The notes: generated from the letters alone by a model not told the origin. Shown: positions 27,021 through 34,579, numbered from the stretch's first letter. The stretch is 48,340 nucleotides of DNA from Candidatus Phosphoribacter hodrii (GCA_016707175.1 JADJIB010000012.1:1-48340), one strand, 5' to 3'. Numbers and translations are program-made.

Positions 27021-27722
27021 TCAGGGGCGGACGAGGGTCGTCGCTTTCACGCGCATGAGGCGTATGCCGGTCGCGAGCAACCACACGACCCACAGAGCGA
27101 GGCCGCCCACTCCCACGAACACCATCGGTGAGCCGTCCGCGATGGCGAGACTGGCCGACCCGGCGACGATCAGAAGGATGGGCCCCACCACACCGAGCAG
27201 CCGTTGCCACGGTGCCGTCAGCAAGGCCGCGTGTGTCGCCATGGCGGCGCCGAAGAATGTCGTGCCGAGCGCCGGCAGGGCCATCGCCAAGCCTGCCGCA
27301 TGCATGTGCCAGGCGAGCTGCAGCGTCGGGATCGACTCGGCCCCTCGGCCGGCGGCGAGGACGACCCCGATCCATGCCACGGCGTAGATCGCCCAGATCG
27401 CCGAGAGCGTCGCGCCCGCGGCCAGGGCGAGGCGAGACCACGTCGCGCCTCCCTCGGAGCGGCCCCGGACGAGGCCGTGGAGACCGGCCAGGAACCCGAG
27501 CAGCAGGGGCAGGTTGAGCGCTTCGAGCCCGACCGAAACCGCGACCGTGCCACGGTTCTTCGCGTGGAAGGCGAGGACGTCCGCGACCGGCGCCCCGTAA
27601 TCGGGCGCTCCGGCACCTAGCACCACGTTCTGGATCAGCAGCGAGGCGGCCAGCGCGATCGCCGTCGCGCCGACGACCCGCTCTGGCCTCACGCGGGTGG
27701 GGGTGTGTGTTGCCGTGGTCAT
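27021..27722 (-). CDS. Multi-pass membrane protein (DUF4386-like)
   Basis: A 233-residue protein with about six membrane helices: VVGATAIALAASLLIQNVVL; LEALNLPLLLGFLAGLHGLV; LALAAGATLSAIWAIYAVAW; HAAGLAMALPALGTTFFGAA; LLGVVGPILLIVAGSASLAI; FVGVGGLALWVVWLLATGIR. No catalytic motif is evident. It starts at ATG 27722 directly after leader D copy 2, with GAAGGG as ribosome binding site, and faces the two-component operon. The shared leader suggests it belongs to the same regulon as the DUF6326 gene. DUF4386 is the closest family in size and topology, but this is uncertain. Confidence 0.72.
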   Translation of the reverse strand: MTTATHTPTRVRPERVVGATAIALAASLLIQNVVLGAGAPDYGAPVADVLAFHAKNRGTVAVSVGLEALNLPLLLGFLAGLHGLVRGRSEGGATWSRLALAAGATLSAIWAIYAVAWIGVVLAAGRGAESIPTLQLAWHMHAAGLAMALPALGTTFFGAAMATHAALLTAPWQRLLGVVGPILLIVAGSASLAIADGSPMVFVGVGGLALWVVWLLATGIRLMRVKATTLVRP

Positions 27723-27848
27723 CGGTGGCCCTTCGTGGTGCGTCGAGTGGGTGACTCCACCACGATGGCCGCCATCGCCCGCGGGCTCATCAGCCCGCAG
27801 GCCCGACCTGGACCGGCCGAAAGAACGTCCGACGAGCCGTCCTTTCGG
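27723..27848 (-). promoter_or_regulatory. Structured leader D, copy 2 (upstream of the membrane-protein gene)
   Basis: The reverse complement of this stretch matches leader D copy 1. The stems are CCGAAAG (27817-27823) with CTTTCGG (27842-27848), and a perfect GCGGGCT-GATG-AGCCCGC hairpin (27781-27798). The region ends at the start codon of the gene it precedes. Confidence 0.65.
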
Positions 27849-27872
27849 CTTCCTCAGACCCCTCGCGAGTCC

Positions 27873-27954
27873 CTACAACCAAGTGGCCTGTTTACTTGGA
27901 TGTTGTAGCGCGGTGTGCAAGTTCAGTTGGACCGTCAGTGGCGTGGTCCGCCGG
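27873..27954 (+). repeat. Dispersed element C, copy 2
   Basis: CTACAAC (27873-27879) pairs with GTTGTAG (27902-27908), where copy 1 has CTCCAAC/GTTGGAG. The 32-nt core 27916-27947 is identical to 17113-17144. It abuts leader D copy 2. Confidence 0.65.
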
Positions 27955-28015
27955 CGATGGCTCGTCGGACGGGTCGGTGTGACCCAGGCTCCAGCCCGCG
28001 AAAGTGGCGTTGCGT

Positions 28016-28158
28016 CCGACCGCTGGCGGGGCAGCGGTCGGCCCTTTGGTGTGGCCACGGACAGGGCGCTGGCGCTGCTCCTCGCTGCGCAGCAGGTTGA
28101 GCCAGGGCCGCGACTACGTCGGCTGCAAGCATGTAAATCTGCTCTAAAACTTTTAGAG
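28016..28158. promoter_or_regulatory. Hairpin and AT-rich palindrome upstream of the HTH/PIN operon
   Basis: CCGACCGCTG (28016-28025) and CAGCGGTCGG (28032-28041) form a perfect 10-bp stem. CTCTAAAACTTTTAGAG (28142-28158) is a 17-bp perfect palindrome, strikingly AT-rich here, about 90 bp upstream of the HTH gene. It is a good operator candidate for a toxin-antitoxin repressor. The remaining part of 27955-28245 shows no gene. Confidence 0.5.
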
Positions 28159-28245
28159 TCTTAGCAAGTACCGCTGGCGGCGCGATGGCGAGAAGACACG
28201 CGTTCGCCCTGTGCGTTTTGGGCGTTTCAGCGTAGGATGACATCC

Positions 28246-28659
28246 ATGACCGGACTGCTCGCACACGACGAGGCCGAGCGATTGCGCTCGGCGATCGCCG
28301 ACGCGCTCAGCGGTCTCCCCGGCGACACCACGCAAGCCCCAGATCCTGCGCGCACGGCGTTGCTCCGTGTCGTCGACGTGCTGGAGTCCAGCGCAGGCGC
28401 GGTCGTCCTTCCGGCGGACGCGTTGGTGGGCACCCAGGAGGCGGCGGAGCTGCTCGGCGTGAGCCGAATGACTGTGGTTCGGCTGATCGATCGCGGGGAA
28501 CTCTCGGCCCAGGGTGGGAGCGTCCATCGCAAGATTGCAGCCGCTGAGATCGAGCGCTACCGCACGGCCACTCTGACCCGACGGCGTGCTGCCTTACACG
28601 AGCTCGCGCAGGACGTCACGGATGACCTGCCAGCCGACCGGGCGATCAGCACTCGGTGA
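28246..28659 (+). CDS. Excisionase-type HTH protein, probable antitoxin
   Basis: A 137-residue protein from ATG 28246. The central MerR/excisionase-like HTH is LVGTQEAAELLGVSRMTVVR followed by LIDRGELSAQGGSVHRKIAA. The N-terminal helix (LLAHDEAERLRSAIADALSG) and the charged C-terminus could bind the toxin. The TGA overlaps the GTG of the PIN gene (GTGA). HTH proteins of this type paired with downstream PIN proteins form VapBC-like modules in actinobacteria, and the antitoxin would repress the operon, possibly at the palindrome at 28142. Confidence 0.82.
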   Translation: MTGLLAHDEAERLRSAIADALSGLPGDTTQAPDPARTALLRVVDVLESSAGAVVLPADALVGTQEAAELLGVSRMTVVRLIDRGELSAQGGSVHRKIAAAEIERYRTATLTRRRAALHELAQDVTDDLPADRAISTR

Positions 28660-29642
28660 GCGGCCCCGTCGCCGTTCTCGACGCCTGCGCGTTGGTCCCG
28701 ATTCGGCTCGCGACGACGTTGTTGTGGCTCGCCGAGGCGGGCCTGTTTCGGCCGTTGTGGTCCGATCAAATCCTCGATGAGGTGGAACGTAACCTTCCCA
28801 AGCTCGGCGTCGACCCGGACCGGGCCAGGCGACGAGTGCAAAACATGCGCGACGCCTTCGGCGTTGAAACACTGGTCGACGGGTTCGAAGCACTCATCGA
28901 TGAGATGGCGTGCGATCCCAAAGACCGACATGTGCTCGCCGTCGCCGTTCACGAGCAGGCGGACGCCCTAGTCACCTTCAACCTGAAGGACTTCCCCGAC
29001 CAGGCCGCTTCGCCACATGCCGTCGAGATCCTTCATCCGGACGTCTTCCTGCTCCGGCTGCTCCAGCAGCGGCCTGCCGACGTGATCGCAGCGCTCGCAG
29101 CCAGTGTTCAAGACCTCAGGCGGCCACCGGAGACACTGAACGACTGGCTGGCCGGGCTCACTCCGGTTGTACCGATGTTCGCCAACCTCGCGGCGGATGC
29201 ACTCGGCGAGCCTCCTGAGGCGGTCAGCGACGTCCCGGCATTGGTCCAAACCGATGATCAGGCAGCCATCGCGTCGTTCGGGGAGCCGGGGGACTGGACC
29301 AACCCCGCGCAGGTCGTGTTCGGTTGGTACTACGGGCTGCTCAACGATGTCGACCTGGCCAAGTGGCTCACCTACGACCCCGCGGCCTGGGGTGACTACG
29401 CGAGGGCCCGCGAACATCTTGAGGGTCGGTCTCCCGCTTCGAGGGTGATCCACGCGGTCGACGCTCCCGACCGGATCGCCTTCATGCGATTCGTCACCGA
29501 GGTGGCGGCCACCGCGCAGGTGTTTCAGACCTACGTCACCGAGGCGACGTTCATCACCCTGATCCGGCGCGACGACGGGACCTGGCGGGTTTGGGGGCTC
29601 GGGCCGGCGCTGCTGCCCGCTGAGAAGATCCTCGGCAAGTGA
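28656..29642 (+). CDS. PIN domain protein with long C-terminal extension, probable toxin
   Basis: A 328-residue protein starting at GTG 28656. The first 185 residues are a PIN domain with the acidic residues in VLDACALVP (D9), ILDEVERNL, DPKDRHVLAVAV and TFNLKDFP, so it is a probable Mg-dependent ribonuclease. Residues 190-328 are an extra domain not found in ordinary VapC (about 130 residues). It reads WTNPAQVVFGWYYGLLNDVD, WGDYARAREHLEGRSPASRV and WRVWGLGPALLP, and might be an NTF2/SnoaL-like fold. The coupled HTH gene is the likely antitoxin. Confidence 0.82.
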   Translation: MSGPVAVLDACALVPIRLATTLLWLAEAGLFRPLWSDQILDEVERNLPKLGVDPDRARRRVQNMRDAFGVETLVDGFEALIDEMACDPKDRHVLAVAVHEQADALVTFNLKDFPDQAASPHAVEILHPDVFLLRLLQQRPADVIAALAASVQDLRRPPETLNDWLAGLTPVVPMFANLAADALGEPPEAVSDVPALVQTDDQAAIASFGEPGDWTNPAQVVFGWYYGLLNDVDLAKWLTYDPAAWGDYARAREHLEGRSPASRVIHAVDAPDRIAFMRFVTEVAATAQVFQTYVTEATFITLIRRDDGTWRVWGLGPALLPAEKILGK

Positions 29643-29740
29643 GGCAGGTCGGAACGCGCGTGCCCTTGTTGTTCCGAGTGACGGTCAGAGTCGGACTCAC
29701 GTGGCGGGCCGGGTTGGAGGTGGGGGAGTTGGCTCTTCGC

Positions 29741-30097
29741 TCAAGGTGTTGGGTGGATGGGTTCGAGGTAAGTGACGGGGGTTCCGGTGCGGTGGGCGTA
29801 CTCGATTTCGGCGCGCGTTGAGGAGCCGATGTAGCCGTTGACATTGAGCACGAGGATCTCGTCCGCGAGGTCGATCTTGGCGCGGTGCAAGGTCGCTAGT
29901 TCTTCGAGGAGTCGTTCTCGCTCGTCAGCGCTTCGGCCCGCGAACAGGTCGCCGTCGCTCATCCGTGTCGTCGCGATGCTCAGCACGATGTTCCCGGCAA
30001 GCGTCTGTTGGATCGACGCAGCATCGAAGGCGTCGAGGAATCGAGTGCTACCGCACAGGCACACCACCCGGGGTCGCGATTTGTCGGCGGTCGTCAT
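29741..30097 (-). CDS. Nucleoside 2-deoxyribosyltransferase-like protein
   Basis: A 118-residue protein from ATG 30097 (MTTADKSRPRVVCLCGSTRF). VCLCGSTRF is the N-terminal glycine/arginine loop, LHRAKIDLADEILVLNVNGY the central Asp segment, and GSSTRAEIEYAHRTGTPVTY the terminal block with the catalytic-type Glu (STRAEIEYA). These mark the nucleoside deoxyribosyltransferase/DUF4406 superfamily, which act on nucleoside or nucleotide N-glycosidic bonds. Small size and a stand-alone location leave the substrate open; a nucleotide-hydrolysing or signalling role is possible. Confidence 0.8.
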   Translation of the reverse strand: MTTADKSRPRVVCLCGSTRFLDAFDAASIQQTLAGNIVLSIATTRMSDGDLFAGRSADERERLLEELATLHRAKIDLADEILVLNVNGYIGSSTRAEIEYAHRTGTPVTYLEPIHPTP

Positions 30098-30150
30098 GTA
30101 GGCACTCTGGTACCCCGGCTCGCGGAAGGCAGGGCGCGAGCGAGCGGTGA

Positions 30151-30225
30151 GCACACGGCATACCAATGGTCGGTGGTTGTCCGCGCTCCCGTGTTCAGCG
30201 CGTGGAGCATTGGTATGCCGTGTGC
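30151..30225. repeat. Inverted-repeat element A, copy 3
   Basis: GCACACGGCATACCAATG at 30151-30168 and its exact complement at 30208-30225. The centre is a shorter version of those in copies 1 and 2. It lies in the divergent promoter region between the deoxyribosyltransferase-like and AraC genes. Confidence 0.85.
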
Positions 30226-30299
30226 GCCAGGGCGCCGTCTCGCGCTCGCTCTTGCGCTCCTCTTGTCCAGCCCCTGTGCTGACGGTCAGACTTCCAGGC

Positions 30300-31115
30300 A
30301 TGGAGAGCCTGGGAACCGGTGCCGTCGGCCGGCCCCACCCTGCCCTCCGTCTCTTCGTGAACGCCTATGTCGGCTACCGCCATCAGGGAGCCCCCGCCGT
30401 GCATCACGGCGTTGCCGGCCCCTCGGCGACGGTCATCCTCGCCTTCGATGAGCCCATCGACACGGCCTGGAAAGACGACCCTGGCAGCCGCGGCGAGCAT
30501 TGGCGGCTGGCGTCCGGACTGCACACTCGGCCAGCGCTGATCCACACCGGTGGGTCACAGCACGGCATACAGCTGGACCTCACGCCGCTGGGCGTGCGTG
30601 CCCTGCTCGGCCTGCCCGTGGGTGCGCTGGCTAGGGCATTGGTGAGCCATGACGACGTGCCACTCGGGTTGACGACGCAGGCCCACGAGGCGATCGCCGA
30701 CGCAACGACGTGGCCGCAGCGGTTCGCGCTGCTCGACACGGCCCTGCTGGCTGCGGTCACGTCCGGTGGCGAGAGGCGCGCGGCCGCCGCCCCCTCGGCA
30801 GCGCTTGAGGGGTGGCACCTGCTCAACGCGTCCGCCGGGCGGATGAGCATCAGCGCCCTTGCCGCATCGACTGGGTGGAGCGTCCGGCACGTGCACACCT
30901 GCTTCGTCGCCGAGTTCGGGGTGACTCCGAAACAGGTGGCGCAGCTCATGCGCTTCGAGCGGGCCCGGGCGCTCGTCGCGCGGGGCGGTTCCCTCGCGCG
31001 GGTGGCAGCGGAGAGCGGGTATGCCGACCAGGCCCACCTCACCCGCGAATGGACACGCTTCGCCGGCCAGCCCCCGCGCGCCACGCTGGCCGAGCTGGCT
31101 GAGTTCGCCGTCTGA
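30300..31115 (+). CDS. AraC family transcriptional regulator
   Basis: A 271-residue regulator from ATG 30300 (MESLGTGAVGRPHPALRLFV). The N-terminal part is a cupin-like sensing domain (HHGVAGPSATVILAFDEPID and HGIQLDLTPLGVRALLGLPV). The C-terminal AraC domain has two HTHs: SISALAASTGWSVRHVHTCF and SLARVAAESGYADQAHLTRE, ending WTRFAGQPPRATLAEL. It is followed 85 bp downstream by a VOC protein on the same strand, a pairing often seen with this AraC type, so that gene is the likely target. Confidence 0.9.
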   Translation: MESLGTGAVGRPHPALRLFVNAYVGYRHQGAPAVHHGVAGPSATVILAFDEPIDTAWKDDPGSRGEHWRLASGLHTRPALIHTGGSQHGIQLDLTPLGVRALLGLPVGALARALVSHDDVPLGLTTQAHEAIADATTWPQRFALLDTALLAAVTSGGERRAAAAPSAALEGWHLLNASAGRMSISALAASTGWSVRHVHTCFVAEFGVTPKQVAQLMRFERARALVARGGSLARVAAESGYADQAHLTREWTRFAGQPPRATLAELAEFAV

Positions 31116-31200
31116 GCTCGTCGGCTGAGCTCGAACCATGCGGTCCGACTCCGCCGATTCGTTCAAGCACTCGCCCGCGAATGCCTCGGAGAATGGCGCT

Positions 31201-31602
31201 ATGACCACGACAGTGTTTCCCACCATCTCCTTCGCCGATCCCCGCAAGGGGCTCGACTTCCTCACCGCCGTCGGCTTCACCGTCACTGCGGCGTATTGGT
31301 CGAGCGACGACCCGACCGTGCTCGACCACGCCGAGCTCAGCTGGCCGGGCGGCGGAGCCGTGATGTGCGGGTCCGCCGCACGCGAGGCCACGGACGACTA
31401 CGAGCGGCGGGTTGGCGCCGCGTCGATCTACGCCGTGGTGGCGGCAGACTCGGACGTCGACGAGGTCCACGCCAAGGCGCTCGCTGCGGGTGCGACGACG
31501 CTGAAGGCGCCCGAGGACCAGGACTACGGCGGACGCAGCGCGAGCGTCCGCGACCCGGAAGGCAACCAATGGAGTTTCGGTTCCTACGCCGGGCAAGGCT
31601 GA
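31201..31602 (+). CDS. VOC (glyoxalase/bleomycin-resistance fold) protein
   Basis: A 133-residue protein from ATG 31201. It has the paired beta-alpha-beta-beta-beta modules of the VOC fold: TISFADPRKGLDFLTAVGFT, VLDHAELSWPGGGAVMCGS and ASVRDPEGNQWSFGSY, whose DPEGN-W ending is characteristic. Members are metal-dependent lyases, dioxygenases or drug-binding proteins; which applies here is unknown. It is probably co-regulated by the preceding AraC protein. Confidence 0.87.
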   Translation: MTTTVFPTISFADPRKGLDFLTAVGFTVTAAYWSSDDPTVLDHAELSWPGGGAVMCGSAAREATDDYERRVGAASIYAVVAADSDVDEVHAKALAAGATTLKAPEDQDYGGRSASVRDPEGNQWSFGSYAGQG

Positions 31603-31762
31603 CGGGGGCCTCCACCCGGGCGTGAAGTCGCGCATGAAGCCGTCGCAGGTGGCGTGATCACACCAGTGGGCGCGGCCTCAAGGGCGGCTTCATCCCCGCC
31701 CCTCGCCTCCCAGCGGCGCCGGACCCGGCCACGCTGTCGCAACGGCTCGCTACTCTCGCCTG

Positions 31763-32362
31763 ATGGTGAGCGACGCGGCATACCGGATCGTCCCGCTCAG
31801 CCCCGAGACCTGGCCGGCCTTCGAGGCGCTGGTCCAGCGGCACAACGGGATCTTCGGCGGGTGTTGGTGCACGTGGTTCCATGACGGCCACCCGAGTTGC
31901 GTTGGCCGGGGCGAGACGTTCGAGGGCAATCGCGCGATCAAGAAGCGGCTCGTGGACGAGGGTGTGGCGCGTGCCGCGCTCGTCATGGATGGGGACGAGG
32001 CGATCGCGTGGGCCGAGTTCGGCACCCCGGCGCAGTTGCCGACGATCCACCACCGCAAGGAGTACGACGCCACGAGCGCCGCCGAGCCGGACTACCGGAT
32101 CACCTGTGTGTTCGTCGACAAGCGCCACCGGCGACAGGGCGTGACCGAGTTGGCGATCACGGGTGCGCTCGACCTCATCGCGCAGGCTGGCGGAGGGACC
32201 GTCGAGAGCTACCCGCACGACCTCACCGAGCAGACCAAGAAGATGTCCTCGTCGTTCCTCTACAACGGCACCCGGCGACTCTATGAGCGGCTCGGGTTCA
32301 CCTATGACCGGCCCAAGGGGCTCAAGAACTGCGTCATGGTGAGGACCGTCGACCCCGCCTGA
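31763..32362 (+). CDS. GNAT family N-acetyltransferase
   Basis: A 199-residue acetyltransferase from ATG 31763. CVFVDKRHRRQGVTELAITG is motif A (V-x-x-x-x-R-x-x-G-x-x), and the C-terminal FLYNGTRRLYERLGFTYDRP contains the usual F/Y-E-x-x-G-F motif B. The N-terminal segment FGGCWCTWFHDGHPSC has a Cys/Trp cluster found in a subfamily of small-molecule acetyltransferases. The substrate is unknown. The stop is followed by tandem repeats and hairpin B2. The 160 bp before the gene hold no other gene. Confidence 0.85.
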   Translation: MVSDAAYRIVPLSPETWPAFEALVQRHNGIFGGCWCTWFHDGHPSCVGRGETFEGNRAIKKRLVDEGVARAALVMDGDEAIAWAEFGTPAQLPTIHHRKEYDATSAAEPDYRITCVFVDKRHRRQGVTELAITGALDLIAQAGGGTVESYPHDLTEQTKKMSSSFLYNGTRRLYERLGFTYDRPKGLKNCVMVRTVDPA

Positions 32363-32401
32363 ACCGCGCGCGGCCGGGTCGCGGGTCAGCCGCGGAGCCC
32401 C

Positions 32402-32450
32402 CGATCGCTTGGGAGTCCACGATCGCTTGGGAGTCCCCAGATGTTTGGCA
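32402..32450. repeat. Short tandem repeats before hairpin B2
   Basis: Three degenerate direct repeats of GATCGCTTGGGAGTCC (32403, 32421 and, weaker, 32440) lead into GATCGCTTGTATGAGG at 32457. The shared GATCGCTTG suggests the repeats grew out of the left arm of hairpin B2. Confidence 0.65.
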
Positions 32451-32459
32451 GTCCCCGAT

Positions 32460-32531
32460 CGCTTGTATGAGGTTGGTGACGCTTGTATGCCGTTGCAGCC
32501 TCATACAAGCGTCACCAACCTCATGCAAGCG
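32460..32531. repeat. Long hairpin element B, copy 2
   Basis: The arms 32460-32489 and 32502-32531 match at 29 of 30 positions around a 12-nt loop. Each arm contains CGCTTGTATGAGG-like sequence twice. It lies between the convergent GNAT and anti-sigma-like genes and directly precedes the poorly resolved G-rich stretch, perhaps because such a hairpin is hard to sequence. Confidence 0.85.
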
Positions 32532-32622
32532 GCCTGGCGGGGGGTCTGGCCAATGGGGGACGCGCGGGCGGCTCCGGGGTGGCTGGGGCGCGTCGGGGCC
32601 GGGCCGGCGGCGCGGGGGGGCG

Positions 32623-32676
<54 letters not shown>

Positions 32677-32737
32677 GGGGCGGCGCATAGCGGGCGGGCG
32701 GGCGGGCACGGCATACCGGCTGATCACCCTGGGACGG

Positions 32738-32782
32738 CACAACCCGGCCCGCGACCCCCTATCTGGCGCGGGCCGGGTTGTG
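32738..32782 (-). terminator. Terminator of the sigma/anti-sigma operon
   Basis: CACAACCCGGCCCGCG (32738-32753) and CGCGGGCCGGGTTGTG (32767-32782) form a perfect 16-bp stem with a 13-nt loop, 8 bp after the stop of the minus-strand anti-sigma-like gene. Confidence 0.85.
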
Positions 32783-32789
32783 TCGGCAC

Positions 32790-33464
32790 CTAGTGAGCGG
32801 TGGCGTAGGCGGTGGGTTCGACTCCGTTCAGGCCGCCCGCGGGGGACGAGCCATCCGGCGGCGTGATGATCTGGTCAGCGTCTACCAACTGGCAGGCCCC
32901 GACGGGACCGCTGGCGATGGCGGCCTTGACCATCCAGGTCTGGTTGTCCGGCCAGATCGACTCCAGCACGAGCGTCTGGCCGGGCTGGATCATGTCCTTG
33001 GAGATGGTCATCGAGAAACCGGCGGTTCCCGCGGACGCCTGGATCGAGGAGGATCCGGCCGGCGGCGTGCTTCCGGTCGAGGGAGCCTCGGTGAATCGGC
33101 CTGCAGCGCACTGCTTTCCGACGCCGGGGTAGGTCACGTCCGCCGTGATGCCCTTGGCCGCGAGAGCCTCCTTGAGGGAGTTCGCGTCGGCGAGCTGGTT
33201 GATCGTGATGGTGACGGAGCCCGAGGAGTCCGTGTCCACGGCATACGCGGGGGTGGCGCCGCCCGGAAGGACGAGGAGTGCCACCGTCCCCGCAGCTGCC
33301 GCTGCGACGGCGGCCGACCAGCGGGCCGGTCGACTGGTCAGGCGGCGCGAGGGCGAGGTGGCGGCCTGGGTGGCGCGCTCGTCGACCACGGCGGTGAGTT
33401 GGCCGAGCAGGGCGGACTCGAAGGTGTCGAGGGGGCGTTCGTCGGTGTTGCGTTGGATGCTCAT
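32790..33464 (-). CDS. Membrane-anchored protein, probable anti-sigma factor
   Basis: A 224-residue protein with a cytoplasmic N-terminus of about 45 residues (TFESALLGQLTAVVDERATQ), one membrane helix (WSAAVAAAAAGTVALLVLPG), and an outside domain of about 150 residues rich in Ser/Thr/Pro. The ATG overlaps the sigma-factor stop (ATGA). This topology and coupling are those of anti-sigma factors that hold an ECF sigma factor until an outside signal arrives. No zinc-binding anti-sigma motif (H-x3-C-x2-C) is present, so the sequence alone does not prove the role. CU044_5270-type proteins have the same layout. Confidence 0.75.
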   Translation of the reverse strand: MSIQRNTDERPLDTFESALLGQLTAVVDERATQAATSPSRRLTSRPARWSAAVAAAAAGTVALLVLPGGATPAYAVDTDSSGSVTITINQLADANSLKEALAAKGITADVTYPGVGKQCAAGRFTEAPSTGSTPPAGSSSIQASAGTAGFSMTISKDMIQPGQTLVLESIWPDNQTWMVKAAIASGPVGACQLVDADQIITPPDGSSPAGGLNGVEPTAYATAH

Positions 33465-34021
33465 GGGGTGACCTCCACGGTGGTGAGCAACGGGTGGGTG
33501 GTGATCTGGCGCCGGGCCCGGTGGAGCCGGACCCGCGCGGTACCTGGCTTCACCCCCAGCACCTGGGCCGCGTCGGCGACGCTGAGGCCGTCGAGGGCCA
33601 CGAGCTCGATGAGCGCTCGGTCGTCCTCGGGAAGGGTGGACAGGGCGGCATACAAGCGCCGCGACTCTTGCTCCGCGGTGATGCGGTCTTCGACGCGCGC
33701 CAACGAGTCGGGGTCGAGCAGTGCTCGGCCGGCAACCCGCGTGACCAGACGCAACTCGCGAGCCTGTTGGCGGTGTCGGTCAGCGACGACGTTGCGGGCC
33801 ACGCCATAGAGCCAGGCGACCGGAGTTCCGCGGCTGGGTCGGTAGGTGTCGCTGGCCTCGATGACCGCCAAGAACACGTCGGCTGTCAGGTCGGCGGCCA
33901 GGTGCGGATCGTCGACGCGGCGGGCGATGAACCGTTGCACCGCTTCGACATTGTCGCGATAGAACGCCTCGAATGCGGTGGGGTCGCGCCCGATGCGGCG
34001 CAGGGGATGGTTGTCGTTCAT
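33461..34021 (-). CDS. ECF RNA polymerase sigma factor
   Basis: A 186-residue sigma-70 family protein from ATG 34021 (MNDNHPLRRIGRDPTAFEAF). Region 2 is FYRDNVEAVQRFIARRVDDP to VFLAVIEASDTYRPSRGTPV with WLYGVARNVVADRHRQ. Region 4 is LPEDDRALIELVALDGLSVA followed by DAAQVLGVKPGTARVRLHRA, a complete HTH. It would direct RNA polymerase to a small regulon, probably including its own promoter, and is coupled to the anti-sigma-like gene downstream. Confidence 0.92.
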   Translation of the reverse strand: MNDNHPLRRIGRDPTAFEAFYRDNVEAVQRFIARRVDDPHLAADLTADVFLAVIEASDTYRPSRGTPVAWLYGVARNVVADRHRQQARELRLVTRVAGRALLDPDSLARVEDRITAEQESRRLYAALSTLPEDDRALIELVALDGLSVADAAQVLGVKPGTARVRLHRARRQITTHPLLTTVEVTP

Positions 34022-34178
34022 GGACACTCTTCGCTCTCCCCGGCCGCGGCGTTACATCAGGCTAGGGCGTGTGGACGGATTCGGTGCCTAAAGTGGTCAG
34101 GAGGCGAGGACCTCAGTCCGCCGCTGACCGGCATACGAAACCGTCCGTGTCCGACCCGGACCTCTCCGTGAGAGGAGG

Positions 34179-34487
34179 TGACCCCCGACGGCCATCCAGT
34201 TCAGTCCTGAGCTGCGCGAGGGCGTCCTCGCTGGCGAGATCACCGTGACCGTCCGGCTTTGGTCTCGCAACCAGGTGAGGGTGGGAGGGCGGTACCCCGT
34301 TGGCGGCGGCCTCATCGAGATCGATTCCATCGAGGAGTTGCCGTTCGCCGCGATCGACGACCTGGACGTGCGCCGCGCCGGTGAGGCCGACCGCGAGACG
34401 TTGCGACAGCGCGCAGCTCACAGCGGACCCATCTCCGACGACACCATGGTGCGGCGCCTAGAGTTCCACGCCGTCGACCCCACCTGA
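34179..34487 (+). CDS. ASCH-domain-like protein (start unclear)
   Basis: About 100 residues. The clear part reads FSPELREGVLAGEITVTVRL, WSRNQVRVGGRYPVGGGLIE and IDSIEELPFAAIDDLDVRRA, a small beta-barrel of the ASCH/PUA-like type thought to bind RNA or nucleotides. AGAGGAGG precedes GTG 34179 (VTPDGHPVQ), but that frame stops after 10 codons; the main frame is open from 34182 and its first GTG is 34245. A one-base slip near 34200 would join them. No partner gene is evident. Confidence 0.65.
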
Positions 34488-34579
34488 CGGCACTCGGTAT
34501 GCCGCCGCGGCGCGCCGCGGCGCCTCCCGCGCGGTCCCTGTCCCGGCTCGCTGTCACAGGGGCTCGATAGGCTCGCCAG

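Noticed and set aside
32402..32531. CRISPR array
   Set aside because: The repeats are short, adjacent, degenerate and have no unique spacers; there are no cas genes. No CRISPR array was seen elsewhere.
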